Below, piece by piece: positions 9,346 to 19,004 of a DNA stretch of 64,000 bases. The notes beneath the pieces were generated by a model. That model did no database searches. It was not told the origin of the DNA and worked only from the letters and a program-made list of their open reading frames with translations. Positions within the stretch are counted from its first letter, which is position 1. Each line of letters opens with the position of its first letter. Made by a program: the position numbers and the translations under genes. The stretch comes from Vreelandella olivaria (GTDB lineage: Bacteria > Pseudomonadota > Gammaproteobacteria > Pseudomonadales > Halomonadaceae): positions 186,001 to 250,000 of the forward strand of contig AP019416.1 of NCBI GenBank assembly GCA_004295565.1, read 5' to 3'.

Positions 9346-9714
9346 ATGGCTGAACTACTGTTCCGGCTGCGCCATGTGACCGACGAAGAAGCCATGGAGG
9401 TGCGTGACCTGCTGGCCGCCCATGGCTTTGATACCTATGAGACCCAGGCGGGCTTTTTCCGTCTGGGAGTCGACGCTATTTGGCTGCGCAACCCGCATCA
9501 ACACGACGCCGCCGTCGCCGCGTTAGCGACCTACCAGGCGGAGCGCCTTGAGCGCGCCCAGCGCGAGCACCAGGCGGCGGTTGAGCGGGGGGACGCCGAG
9601 ACGCTGTGGCGTCGCTTGGCCGCTCATCCGTTGCAGGTCGTGCTAGTGCTACTGGCCGTGGGGCTTATTGCCGCCCTAACGCTACTGCCGTTTTTAGGCT
9701 TGTCCCGCACCTGA
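9346..9714 (+). CDS. DUF6164 family protein with C-terminal membrane anchor
   Basis: A 122-residue protein that starts 10 bases after gloA and is probably co-transcribed with it. Residues 1-75 form a small cytosolic domain (LLFRLRHVTDEEAMEVRDLL..FDTYETQAGFFRLGVDAIWL), followed by an amphipathic helix rich in Glu, Arg and Ala and by one hydrophobic segment (VVLVLLAVGLIAALTLLPFL) near the C-terminus. The N-terminal domain looks like DUF6164, of unknown function, which I know mostly from gammaproteobacteria. A link with glyoxalase is only positional. Confidence 0.65.
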   Translation: MAELLFRLRHVTDEEAMEVRDLLAAHGFDTYETQAGFFRLGVDAIWLRNPHQHDAAVAALATYQAERLERAQREHQAAVERGDAETLWRRLAAHPLQVVLVLLAVGLIAALTLLPFLGLSRT

Positions 9715-9730
9715 CTGTGAACCTATCAGC

Positions 9731-10396
9731 CTAAGCGGGCGGCAGGTGCCCCCGTTTGAGGTACATCATGACCCCGTCCTCACCGGCCGTTAGCGCCGGC
9801 GCTGCGCCACTCGGGTAGCGGCACCAGGTGCCCGCCGTGTAGCTCTGCTCGCTATCGCTTAGCGTGCCTTCCAGAATCAAAAACTCGAGACCGCCCAGCA
9901 GCGTGGGGTAGGTAATGGAAGTGCCCGCCGACCAGCGTTCCAGGCTGGTGCGCTCCTGCTTGTAGGTGTGCAGCATCTTGTAGGCGATGCGCGGCCGCCG
10001 GTCTGGCTGCCAGGGCAGCCGGTGGGCGGGCACCGCCAGCTGGAGCGTGTCGTTGGGATCGAACTGGTGCAGTTTGACAAAGATCAGCGCGCCTTCCTCG
10101 CCAATCTGCGGGGTATGGCCGGTGCCGATGGGGTTGCGCAAGTAGCTGCCGGCGGCGTAGCGCCCATGCTCATCGGCGAACACCCCTTCCAGCACCAGAA
10201 TTTCTTCGCCGCCACCGTGGGTATGCCGCTCAAACTGGGTGTTGGGGGCGTAGCGAACGAGGCTGGTCGCGCGGGCAACTTCGTCACCAATTCGGTCAAA
10301 CATCATGCGCTCTACCCCCGCGCTGGGGGAGTCGACCCACTGGTACTCTTCCGGGGTAACACAGGCAAAGTGGCTAAAATCGGCGTTTAGACGCAT
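9731..10396 (-). CDS. ChrR-like bicupin domain protein
   Basis: A 221-residue protein with two cupin halves. The first has TSLVRYAPNTQFERHTHGGGEEILVLEGVFADEHG, a typical metal-binding cupin motif (HxHx3-4E). The second (TLLGGLEFLILEGTLSDSEQSY..GTWCRYPSG) keeps the fold but lacks the histidines. This arrangement resembles the cupin half of ChrR anti-sigma factors, but the N-terminal zinc anti-sigma domain is missing and no ECF gene is adjacent. It could be a free-standing metal-binding sensor or enzyme. Confidence is good for the fold and low for function. Confidence 0.75.
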   Translation of the reverse strand: MRLNADFSHFACVTPEEYQWVDSPSAGVERMMFDRIGDEVARATSLVRYAPNTQFERHTHGGGEEILVLEGVFADEHGRYAAGSYLRNPIGTGHTPQIGEEGALIFVKLHQFDPNDTLQLAVPAHRLPWQPDRRPRIAYKMLHTYKQERTSLERWSAGTSITYPTLLGGLEFLILEGTLSDSEQSYTAGTWCRYPSGAAPALTAGEDGVMMYLKRGHLPPA

Positions 10397-10584
10397 GGGA
10401 ATGGCTCTTCGCAGTGAAGGTAAGTGACGGGGAGGAGGGGGACTAGTCTCCTTATTGATAGCAAAAATGCAACTTTCGGTTGTTTGCTAAGCATTATGTG
10501 AAGGTGTGACCCTTTACAAATAAGCCACTAAATGCGTTGGTGTAGATGAGAAAAGAGCTCGGTATCCTTGGTGGCCCATCAATC

Positions 10585-11339
10585 TTAAGTTGGGCGCAGG
10601 ATAGTGACGCTGTGATTACTGAAGATTGATGTGACGGATTCACCTGCATCGGTGATTAGAACCCAGCGAGCTGGATATGGCGTCCAGTGCTGTTGACTGG
10701 CGCGTCCGATCTTAGTGGCATCAGCCAGGACATAAACTTCTGCAGCACGAGCAATCATGGCTTCCTTAAGCCATGATTGCTCGGGACTTGCCTCACAAAG
10801 GCCGTGCTCGGTGACACCATCAGCGCTCACAAAGACACGATCCACCGTCAGGCGAGAAAGCGCCTCGTAAGCGAGAGGGCCGTATACTGTCATACTTGGC
10901 GCTCTCAAATCCCCCCTAGCACGGTTGTACGGCCTTCGGGGAGCTGTGTTAACAAGGGCAGTGCCGCTATATTATTGGTAATAACGTGTAAGCCTTTCCT
11001 TTCGCTTAAACGTGCTGCAAGTGCGGCGGTAGTTGTGCCGCCATCCAGCAGTAACGTATCTCCATCCTGAATGCATTCTAGTGCTTTTTCAGCAAGACGA
11101 AGCTTGATATCCCCCTGGCGCACGCGGCGTTGCTCCAGTGTTAGCTCAGGTTCACGCTGGCCTATTGATGTGGCAGCGCCGCCATAGGTGCGTACCAAAA
11201 GCCCTTCTTTTGAGAGTGCACCCAAATCGCGACGGGCGGTCGCTTCGGAAATGCCGAAATGGCTGCACAGTGCCTCAATGCTACAAACACCCGAACGTAC
11301 TGCTTCTAGCATGGCTTTACGTCTCTTGACGACTTTCAT
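10585..11339 (-). CDS. DeoR-family transcriptional regulator; frameshifted
   Basis: Sugar-type repressor of about 251 residues. An N-terminal helix-turn-helix (RSGVCSIEALCSHFGISEATARRDLGALSKEGLLVRTYGG) is followed by a DeoR sensor domain with the phosphosugar-binding DGGTTTAALAARL loop, HVITNN and VFVSADGV. One G is missing from the six-G run near 10912; restoring it gives LGGDLRAPSMTVYG. It is divergent from tctBCA and close to the tetronate-type catabolic operon, so I infer it controls both. A perfect 12-bp palindrome 24 bases upstream of its start is a candidate autoregulatory site. Confidence 0.88.
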
Positions 11340-11673
11340 ATGAGCCCCTGCAGTTTTATTAACATATCGATATGAGAGCCGATGGCATTGCCGATATCAA
11401 TGGTTAGTTTTATATTTTTGATTGAAATGATCATATTCTGTATAGACATTGGTATATTATGCTTTAGGATAATTTTGTATTTTAATGCTAAAAATCAATT
11501 ATTTGCATTAAGATGTTGAGTTTTTCTATTTTGAGAAGCTCAATGGATGTATTGCCAAAAAGGATCATAAAGATCATTTTGTTTCTTGTTGCGGGTTTTT
11601 GATTGGTTCGGTCGTTAGGTGGCGAGAGAATGCTTTTAGCGATCTATGCCGTTATCAATAAAGGTAGTGAGAA
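11340..11673 (+). promoter_or_regulatory. AT-rich divergent control region between deoR-type gene and tctB
   Basis: The 334-base gap holds no gene. It contains the perfect palindrome CATATCGATATG at 11363-11374, several AT-rich stretches suitable as -10 regions (for example TATATTAT near 11454), and an AGGTAG-type ribosome site before tctB. The palindrome is the best operator candidate for the adjacent DeoR-family protein. Confidence 0.5.
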
Positions 11674-12132
11674 ATGGTACTCAAAAGAACGGACTGCTGG
11701 TTAGCTATTTTACTTTTGGTATTTTGTGCTTTTGCTGCTTGGCGCACAACATTTATGCCCTCCTCGGGAGCAGGTAGCCAGGCAGGGCCAGCCTTTTTCC
11801 CATGGCTTGCTATTGGTGGCATGGCACTTTTGTCAGTAGGACTTTTAGTCCGAGGGCTGCGCTCGTCGCCTGAGCCAAATGCATCTGAAACTACTTCGTC
11901 TGGAATTCAATACGCCACTATTGTGCTTATGCTTTTCATTTTCCTAATGATTGGCTATGCAATGGTTTTTGAGCGTATCGGATATCTGCCCAGTACATTA
12001 GCTACGTTCGTCATCGGTATGCTGTTACTGCGTGAGCGGCGTATTACCCAGTTCTTATTGATGCCAGCTCTTATCATTGCCTGCGTTTACTTTGGCTTTA
12101 CCCACCTGCTGAGTGTCTACCTACCTAGTTAG
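11674..12132 (+). CDS. tctB: Tripartite tricarboxylate transporter, small membrane subunit TctB
   Basis: The 152-residue small permease subunit of a TTT-family secondary importer. It has four hydrophobic segments (WLAILLLVFCAFAAWRT, FPWLAIGGMALLSVGLL, YATIVLMLFIFLMIGYAMVF, and TLATFVIGMLLLRE / FLLMPALIIACVYFGF), the normal layout for TctB. It is the first gene of the order tctB-tctC-tctA. With TctA it forms the membrane complex fed by the periplasmic TctC protein. The neighbouring enzymes suggest a hydroxy-acid substrate. Confidence 0.88.
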   Translation: MVLKRTDCWLAILLLVFCAFAAWRTTFMPSSGAGSQAGPAFFPWLAIGGMALLSVGLLVRGLRSSPEPNASETTSSGIQYATIVLMLFIFLMIGYAMVFERIGYLPSTLATFVIGMLLLRERRITQFLLMPALIIACVYFGFTHLLSVYLPS

Positions 12133-12177
12133 CCACTCCTTTAGACAATAATCATTAAATACATTGGAGAACAACAA

Positions 12178-13147
12178 ATGAGCAAGTTTCTTCCAGCCCT
12201 CGCTGCCCTAGGTTGTGGCGTTTTGTTTACCGCGGCTTCTGCATATTCGGCTGATTACCCGGTACGTCCCGTACAGGTTATCGTGCCGTACTCAGCCGGT
12301 GGTGGCACGGATCTCTCTGCCCGAATCATGGCCGATACCATGGAGGAGTATCTGGGTAATTCGCTGGTGGTACGTAACCAGCATGGTGGTGGTGGCTCAA
12401 TTGGTACCAGTGCTACCGTTCATGCACGGGCTGATGGCTATACGCTTGGAATGGGGGCTCAAGGGCCCTTGGCGATGCTGCCCCACTACGGAGGCGTCGA
12501 CTATAGCCTGGGTGATGTCGAGTTTCTCGCCTTAATGGGGCGCAACCTGATTGTTGTAGCGGGCTGCCAGGGCGCGCCGTTTGAAGATGTGGAAGGATTT
12601 ATTGAGTACGCACGAGAGCATCCAGGACAAGTCCGCGTAGGAAACTCAGGAGCTGGTGGCGCTAATCATATCGCGATTGCAGGGTTTGGCAATGCCGCTG
12701 GTCTTGAGTTTAACAACATGCCTTTCGCTGGTGCTTCGGCAGCAGTGACCACCTGTGTGGGAGGGCACATAGATGCGGTTGTCGCTTCACCCGCGGAAGT
12801 ATTGCCACAAATTGAGGCTGGTAGCATCAAGGCGCTGCTGGTGATGGAAGAGGAACGCATCGATGTGCTGCCTGATACTCCAGTCCCGGAAGAACTGGGT
12901 ATCGACTTTACCTATCCGCCTGGAAAGGGGTTATTGCGCCGGTCGGTATGCCGGATGACGTTAAAGAAACGCTATCCGAAGCGTTGCGTAACACCTTCCA
13001 GGATGAAAGGTTTTTGGCTCGAATGGAGGAGATGGGGAATTTGTAGACTACCGTTCGGGCGAAGATTTCCGAGAGCTGGCTGAAGGTGACTCGGCCGTTG
13101 CTGAGGAAATCATTCGTCAGTTAGGTATGTACGGCGTCAACCAATAA
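12178..13147 (+). CDS. tctC: Tripartite tricarboxylate transporter substrate-binding protein TctC; frameshifted
   Basis: Periplasmic binding protein of the Bug/TctC family. A signal peptide (LPALAALGCGVLFTAASAYSA) precedes the family opening DYPVRPVQVIVPYSAGGGTDLSARIMA and the ligand-loop block IGTSATVHARADGYTLGMG. Two T residues are missing: one near 12924 (restoring PPWKGVIAPVGMPDDVKETL) and one near 13041 (restoring EEMGNFVDYRSGEDFRELAE). The repaired protein has about 323 residues and ends GMYGVNQ. Carboxylate ligands of this family are bound through backbone amides, so the substrate cannot be read off; a four-carbon sugar acid is likely from context. Confidence 0.88.
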
Positions 13148-13155
13148 TACTGCAA

Positions 13156-13200
13156 CTACCTGCCCCCGGCATTTTAGCGGGGGTAGATAGTTTTGGCTGT
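13156..13200 (+). terminator. Intercistronic hairpin between tctC and tctA
   Basis: A CCCCCG / CGGGGG stem with flanking TACC / GGTA pairing is followed by a T-rich stretch (TTTTGGCTGTTTTTTT). It lies in the gap between tctC and tctA. It could be a partial terminator or an mRNA-stabilising hairpin that gives more binding protein than permease, a common pattern in importer operons. Confidence 0.5.
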
Positions 13201-13221
13201 TTTTTTATTAAGCAGGTCGCT

Positions 13222-14764
13222 ATGGAAATTTCATCGTATGTATTGGCGGTCTTTGATCCGAGTATTCTTTGGGTCATTGCGCTAGGTACGTTGGGCGGAA
13301 TGATCATTGGTGCTCTTCCAGGGCTAACCGCCACCATGGGAGTCGCGTTGCTTATTCCTTTGACCTTCGGAATGGCGCCGGTCATGGGCTTGAATATGCT
13401 CATTGGTATTTATATTGGCGGTATTTATGGTGGATGCATATCTGCCATCCTTTTGCGTACACCAGGAACCCCGTCTTCTGCAGCTACAGTGCTTGATGGT
13501 TACCCGCTGGCTCAGAAAGGTGAAGCAGGTAAAGCGCTGGGGATGGCAACCATTGCATCATTTGTAGGCGGGATTTTTGCGGCCGTTGTGCTTGCCTCAC
13601 TGGCCCCACAGCTTGCAACGCTGGCACTGAAGTTTGGACCAGCAGAGTACTTCGCGTTGGCGATCTTTGGCCTGACGATTATTGCCAGTCTATCGGGGGA
13701 TATTCTGAAAGGGGCTATCGCGGGGCTGGCGGGGGTGCTCATTGGCAGTGTAGGTGCGGATCCTATTAGCGGTATCTCACGTTATACTTTTGGTGTGCCG
13801 GGGTTTGCTTCGGGGTTCTCTTTTACGCCCGCGCTGATAGGGCTATTCGCGCTTTCTGAGGTGTTCGTTCAAATTGAGAAAATCTTAAGCGATCGTGTGG
13901 AGCGCATGAAAGTGGGCGGCATCTGGCCGACGCGCTCGGAGATGAAAGCAAGCGGGATGCCTATGTTAAGAGGCTCCTTGATCGGAACCTTTATTGGTAT
14001 CATTCCGGGAACAGGTTCGGGTACTGCCGCCTGGATAAGCTATAACGAAGCCCGGCGCACATCTAAAACGCCAGAAAAATTCGGCACTGGCCATATCCCT
14101 GGCGTCGCCGCGACTGAAAGCGCGAACAACGCCGTTTGTGCTGCAGCCCTTATTCCACTGCTGGCGCTTGGGATTCCTGGCGACGTGGTTACCGCAGTGC
14201 TAATGGGAGGCTTGATGATTCAGGGGTTGGCGCCCGGCCCAATGCTGTTCCAGCAGCACCCAGAAGTTGTCACGGGGATTTTCGCCGGAGTATTTGTGGC
14301 GACTATTTTCATGCTGATTTTTGGCTTGTTGGGCATTCGTTTCTTTACTCAGATATTAAGAGTTCCCCGGCGGCTTCTGACAATGGCCATCGTTATCTTT
14401 TTGCTTCGTTGGCTCTTGGGCAATCAATCTTAATGTCGTCGATCTCTACACGATGGTGGGGTTTGGTGTATTGGGCTTCTTTATGCAGAAATACGGTTTC
14501 TCCCAGGCGGCACTTTGTATCGCGTTGATACTGGGGCCGATGGCCGAGTCCAACTTACGCTTGGGGCTTATGAGCGCAAGGGATGATCTCTGGGTTTTCC
14601 TCTCCGGGCCGATTACACTCCTTTTCCTGGGCTTGGCTTTACTGTCGCTATTGTTGCCGATGTTGCGCACTTGGCGCCAGCAACGCCGCGTAAGCTTTAG
14701 CCCCGTTGAGGAAGGGGTTGCCCGAGTAGGTTCTGCTGCTATTTCATTTTTCTTAAGTCTTTAA
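13222..14764 (+). CDS. tctA: Tripartite tricarboxylate transporter, large permease TctA; frameshifted
   Basis: Large inner-membrane subunit with about twelve hydrophobic segments. Family landmarks are LGGMIIGALPGLTATMGVALLIPLTF near the N-terminus, the conserved IYGGCISAILLRTPGTPSSAATVLDGYP loop, and the second inverted-repeat loop IGIIPGTGSGTAAWISYNEA. One extra T in the run near 14398 shifts the frame; removing it gives VIFCFVGSWAINLNVVDLYTMVGFG and a C-terminus ending in SAAISFFLSL. The repaired protein has about 513 residues. Its stop lies within a strong terminator shared with the convergent operon. Confidence 0.9.
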
Positions 14765-14803
14765 ACACAATCGCCGCCAGAATTTCTGGCGGCGATTGTG
14801 TTT
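14763..14803. terminator. Bidirectional terminator between convergent operons
   Basis: A perfect inverted repeat with 20-bp arms and a single central T begins in the tctA stop codon. A-rich sequence on one side and T-rich on the other let it work in both directions, for tctBCA and for the dehydrogenase operon coming from the right. Confidence 0.9.
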
Positions 14804-14841
14804 GTTGCAGGTCTGGGTCGAGGATGGGCTGTCTATGCAGT

Positions 14842-15786
14842 TTATGCGTTGACCGGATGCTTCGGCTCTTTGCCACGCAGTACTGCTAGTACATCCTCAA
14901 CGCAGGTAGTGCTTAGTGTGGTGAGGGCGTTCTCGGTGTAACCGGCGATATGGGAACTGACGATCACATTATCCAGCGTGTAGAGCGGACTGGAAGTGAG
15001 CGGCTCCTGTTCGAAGGCATCAATGGCCGCTCCGGCTAAGCGTTTTTCCTTAAGTGACTCATAGAGCGCCTGTTCGTCCACGATGCCGCCGCGTGCGGCG
15101 TTAATTAGCATGGCGGTGGGCTTCATTAATGCCAGACGTTCGGTGTTGATCAGGTGGTGCGTTTGTTCCGAAAGCCCCACATGCAGGGTGAGGAAGTCGG
15201 CTTCACGACATAGGGTATCGAGATCGACAAGTTCCACACCTAAGGCCGTTACTGCTTCGGGATTGGCGAAGGGGTCGTAGGCTAGCACGCGCATTTCGAA
15301 GCCAGTGGCTCGTTTGGCGACAGCCTGCCCGATGCTTCCAATGCCGACGATGCCCAGCGTCATGCTGTGAACGTCATGGCCAAAGCAGCGCGGCCACTCA
15401 CCTGCACGGGTAGCGGCGTCCACCCGTGGCAGATCACGAGCCAGGGAGAGCAGCAGTGCGAAGGTGAAGTCGGCAACGGCATGTCGGTTGGCCGCTGGCA
15501 CGTTGGTTATACGAACGCCGTGACGCTGGGCCGCCGCAAGATCAATATTGTCTACGCCTACACCATGCTTGCTCACGACCTTTAGGTTGGGCAGCGAACT
15601 GAAGACAGCTTCGGTCATGGGATTAAAGGCGACGATGGCGCCATCGGCATCAGCGGCGCGGGCAATGAAGTCCGCTTCGCTGATATCGGCGGGCAGGTTC
15701 TCTAGCGTCACGCCTGCCGCCTTGAGCAGGTCGTAAGGATATGCCGAGTACTTGGCAAAAGAGGGGGAGGTGCAGACGATTTTCAC
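14842..15786 (-). CDS. D-2-hydroxyacid dehydrogenase (phosphoglycerate dehydrogenase-like)
   Basis: NAD-dependent dehydrogenase of 314 residues. The Rossmann motif GIVGIGSIGQAVAKRA lies near residue 145. The catalytic triad of the family is visible: Arg in INAARGGIVDEQAL, Glu in DAFEQEPL and His in VSSHIAGYT. It lacks the ACT regulatory domain of serine-pathway SerA, so it is more likely catabolic. It is the last gene of the five-gene operon and overlaps the previous gene by 4 bases. It may reduce or oxidise a 2-hydroxyacid or 2-keto acid formed in this pathway; the exact substrate is unknown. Confidence 0.88.
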   Translation of the reverse strand: MKIVCTSPSFAKYSAYPYDLLKAAGVTLENLPADISEADFIARAADADGAIVAFNPMTEAVFSSLPNLKVVSKHGVGVDNIDLAAAQRHGVRITNVPAANRHAVADFTFALLLSLARDLPRVDAATRAGEWPRCFGHDVHSMTLGIVGIGSIGQAVAKRATGFEMRVLAYDPFANPEAVTALGVELVDLDTLCREADFLTLHVGLSEQTHHLINTERLALMKPTAMLINAARGGIVDEQALYESLKEKRLAGAAIDAFEQEPLTSSPLYTLDNVIVSSHIAGYTENALTTLSTTCVEDVLAVLRGKEPKHPVNA

Positions 15787-16691
15787 GCAAGCTCCTTAAA
15801 AAGGCTGAGCTGATGGCGGCTGGCGACGATATCGGAAAGTTCAGGTACGAACTTGTCGCCTTCACCTTGCTTGAGTGCGCTGGCGTAAAGGTTGTTCACA
15901 GCGTGGGCAACGCCCGCGTCGACCTCCAGGGCATCGGCTAAGGCCGCTACGTAACGAATATCCTTGCCTGCATTCGCCAGAGTAAAACGATGGGCATTGC
16001 GGTCACGTTCCAGCACATACTGGAAAAACGTCTGGTAGAAACCACTATCCATACGCGAACCACGAATGACGCTGTCAAAAACTTGAGGCGTGATGCCAGC
16101 TTTAGCGCCAATGGTCAAAGCCTCGGAGAAAACTGCACCATAGCTCATCGCCAGAAACTGATTCAGCAGTTTCATGGTGTGGCCGGTACCAACGCCGCCA
16201 CAGTGCAGGATCTTGCCCGCCCATGATTCGAGTACTGGGCGCAAGCGTGCCAAAGTATCGTCATCACTACCGACAATGGCTTGCAATTGCCCAGACTCTG
16301 CCTGAGTGGGTGTGCCACCCAGTGCCGCATCAACCAGTGTGATTCCCTCGCCTTTCAGCGACTCGGCCAAGCGGCGGGTAACGGTTGGTTGTGAGGTAGA
16401 ACAGTCAACGATGATAAGCGGATTGTTCACGGCCTTAGCGCCTGCACGTAGGCCGTCTGCGGCATTAATCACCTCCTCTACATGTTCAGAGGTGGGTACG
16501 CAGAGGAAGACGATGCTGCAGTCGCGGCCCAGCGCTGCGGCGTTCTGGACGCTCTCTGCGCCCTTGGCAACGAGAGCGTCAACGGCGGACTGCTTGGGAT
16601 CGAATACTTTAAGGGGATAGTCGGCGGCCAGGATATTGGCGGCCATGTAGCCGCCCATCAATCCTAGTCCGATAAAACCGATACGTTCCAT
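15783..16691 (-). CDS. ltnD: NAD-binding beta-hydroxyacid dehydrogenase, probable tetronate 2-dehydrogenase (LtnD/DenD-like)
   Basis: A 302-residue member of the 3-hydroxyisobutyrate dehydrogenase family. It has the dinucleotide motif GFIGLGLMGGYMAANIL, the substrate loop DAALGGTPTQAESGQLQAIVG and the catalytic lysine in GHTMKLLNQFLA. In characterised operons with DUF1537 kinases this enzyme oxidises L-threonate or D-erythronate at C2. Here it follows the pdxA-like gene by about 50 bases and overlaps the next dehydrogenase. The symbol is by context and family; a different four-carbon acid is possible. Confidence 0.8.
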   Translation of the reverse strand: MERIGFIGLGLMGGYMAANILAADYPLKVFDPKQSAVDALVAKGAESVQNAAALGRDCSIVFLCVPTSEHVEEVINAADGLRAGAKAVNNPLIIVDCSTSQPTVTRRLAESLKGEGITLVDAALGGTPTQAESGQLQAIVGSDDDTLARLRPVLESWAGKILHCGGVGTGHTMKLLNQFLAMSYGAVFSEALTIGAKAGITPQVFDSVIRGSRMDSGFYQTFFQYVLERDRNAHRFTLANAGKDIRYVAALADALEVDAGVAHAVNNLYASALKQGEGDKFVPELSDIVASRHQLSLFKELA

Positions 16692-16741
16692 GGCACTCTC
16701 CTATAGTTTACCGATGTCTGGTGGCTGCTGATCTTTATGGC

Positions 16742-17747
16742 TTATGCCGCTACTGTACGCCGGTTGGCAAGTTCTACGGCTTGGTGAAGGGCCTCAATGA
16801 GGCTGCGCTCATCTGCGATGCCTTTGCCTGCAATATCGAAGGCGGTACCGTGGTCGACGGAGGTGCGTATCACAGGTAAGCCAACGGTAACGTTGACCCC
16901 CGCTTCGAGACCCATGACTTTCACCGGGCCATGGCCCTGGTCGTGGTACATGGCAACAACGCAGTCGAAGTCGCCACGGCCGGCACGGAAAAACAGCGTG
17001 TCGGCTGGCAGTGGCCCTTCCACGTCCCAGCCACGTTCGCGCAAGGCATTGATAGCGGGAACGATCTTCTCCTCTTCCTCACCATAGCCAAATAGACCGT
17101 TTTCACCGGCATGGGGTTGATACCGCAGACGGCAATTCGGGGGTTCTGCTTGCCTGCGCGTGTCAGGGTTTCATGGGCGCGCTCAATGGTGCGGGTTACT
17201 AACCCCGGATTGATGCGAGCGATGGCGTCGATAATACCCATGTGGGTGGTGACGTGGATGACCTTCATCTTTGGCGTTACCAGCATCATCGACACCTCTT
17301 CAGTGCCAGTCAGATGGGCCAGTAGCTCGGTGTGGCCGGGAAAATATGGCCACCGGCGTGTAACGCCTCTTTATTCAGTGGTGCGGTGCAGATGGCATCA
17401 AGCTCACCCGCTTCAATCAGCTCTACTGTTTTAGCGATGTAATGGTAGGCGGCGTCGCCAGCCACACTTGAGACCTTACCCCAAGGCAGGTCATCGGGAA
17501 TCAGACCCAAGTCGATGCATTCGATTTGACCACGTTTGAAGTTCGCTTCGGCAGGGGCGGTGATGGTATGCAACTCAAGCGTCGAACCGACGACTGCCAT
17601 GGCCTTGCGCAGGCGACCGGCATCGCCGATGACGAGCGGGCGACAAGCATCATGAACGTCATCATGAGCCAATGCCCTAACGATGACTTCGGGGCCGATG
17701 CCAGCGGCATCACCCATGGTAATACCGATAACAGGACGGTCGCTCAT
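16742..17747 (-). CDS. pdxA2: 4-phospho-D-threonate/erythronate 3-dehydrogenase PdxA2-type; frameshifted
   Basis: PdxA-family oxidative decarboxylase. It begins [18 protein letters not shown] and carries the metal-binding histidines ([36 protein letters not shown]) and the C-terminal [18 protein letters not shown] signature. Two C residues are missing, near 17342 and near 17112 (the latter restoring [17 protein letters not shown]). Repaired length is about 335 residues. Pairing with a DUF1537 kinase, rather than with vitamin B6 genes, points to PdxA2, which converts 4-phosphotetronates to dihydroxyacetone phosphate and CO2. An AAGGGAG site precedes ATG 17747. Confidence 0.86.
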
Positions 17748-17769
17748 GAAAACTCCCTCTAAGTAAGAA

Positions 17770-19004
17770 TCAGTGATTACGTCTCTGGCTATGCCAGACG
17801 CGCTGGAATGCGTTGTTATCGCCGAACCCACCGGCCTTAGTAATGACTTCCAAAGGGCCGCTGTTCGTCGAGGCTAGAAGGCGCGCCATGCCTGTGTCGG
17901 GCGCATCGATCAGGGTTAGCTCGGTAATGTCTGCGGCGGTCAGGAGGGCACGGGCGGTAGCTCCGCCGGTAGCGATTAAGCGATCTACGGAGGCCAGTCG
18001 TGGGCCCAGAAGTCGCGCCAAAGCTAGGCTTAACGCCGGGCCTTCGGCGGCGTTACGTTCATCGCTTTGGCGTAGCCGCACCATCAAGTCGTGTTTAGCG
18101 GCAAGCGTGGCGTTAAGGCGATCTTCCAGGGCCATGACGATGCTGTGCGGGTATCGGGCCGCAGGTCGGCGGCATCAATATCAATTAGCTCCAGCGTTCC
18201 GATACTCTCCAACAGTCGGTCAGCCTGATGGTGTGAGACTGCGCTCATGCTGCCAATGACAATCAGAGTGTGGGGCGTGGTTGCCTGTGGCGCCGGGGGC
18301 ACTCTTGCTCCTGCTAGGCCCAACGCCGTGGGCAGGTACTCACCTAGGCCCGCCGAGCCGACCCAGAAAATGCCGTTAATACATGAGCTCAGTGTGGCCA
18401 GTCGCACCAAGTCAACGTCGCTCTCAGCATCGCAGACCAGCGCTTCAACACCATTCTCTAGGTGAGTGGTTAGGGCAGTGATGACACTTTCGTCGCTCCC
18501 ATGAAGGGTGGTGAGATCCAGCAGCGCTGTCTTAAGAGATGCCTCAACAAGCATCTCGACCAGATCCGCGCACCCCTGGATATCTTCATTGATCCAGACT
18601 TCCGTCTCTTCGACGGGGGTGCCATTAAGGTATTGCCGACCACGGCGTGTGGTGCGTCCGGTGGCGGGGTAAGCGGGAGCCACGATGGCCATGCCAGCGG
18701 TAGCGGCGAGGCTTGCAATCTCAGCGGCTACGTTACCGCGCAGGGTTGAATCGATTTTCTTGTAGAGAAAGCGAAAACGCCCTTGCCAGTTCTGCAATGC
18801 CTGGCGGTGGCGCTGTGCTGCCTCCACGGGGTGGCAGCCTCGCGAGTCCAGGTCAATGGCCACGGCCTCTGCGCCATCGGCACCGTCGGTACCGAGCACC
18901 ACGGTGGTGGCCAGGCCCGCTCGGGCACAGCCGACGGCAGCGTCGGCCGTACCGGTCAGGTCGTCGGCAATGATTAATAGCTGGGTCTGATCAGCGCTCG
19001 ACAC
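17770..19004 (-). CDS. dtnK: Four-carbon acid sugar kinase (DUF1537, DtnK/OtnK-like); frameshifted
   Basis: Cytosolic kinase of the two-domain DUF1537 family. The N-terminal sugar-binding domain shows LLIIADDLTGTADAAVGCARAG, FLYKKIDSTLRGNVAAEI and VAPAYPATGRTTRRGRQYLNG. The C-terminal nucleotide domain has LIATGGATARALL and AGGFGDNNAF. One C is missing near 18148; restoring it gives DTPHSIVMALEDRLNATL. Repaired length is about 411 residues. The start overlaps the DapA-like gene by 14 bases. With PdxA2 next in the operon, phosphorylation of D-threonate or D-erythronate at O4 is the likely step. Confidence 0.87.

Noticed and set aside
16742-17747. Vitamin B6 enzyme PdxA
   Set aside because: The neighbours are a DUF1537 kinase and hydroxyacid dehydrogenases, not pdxJ, ksgA or surA, so the catabolic PdxA2 role is more likely.
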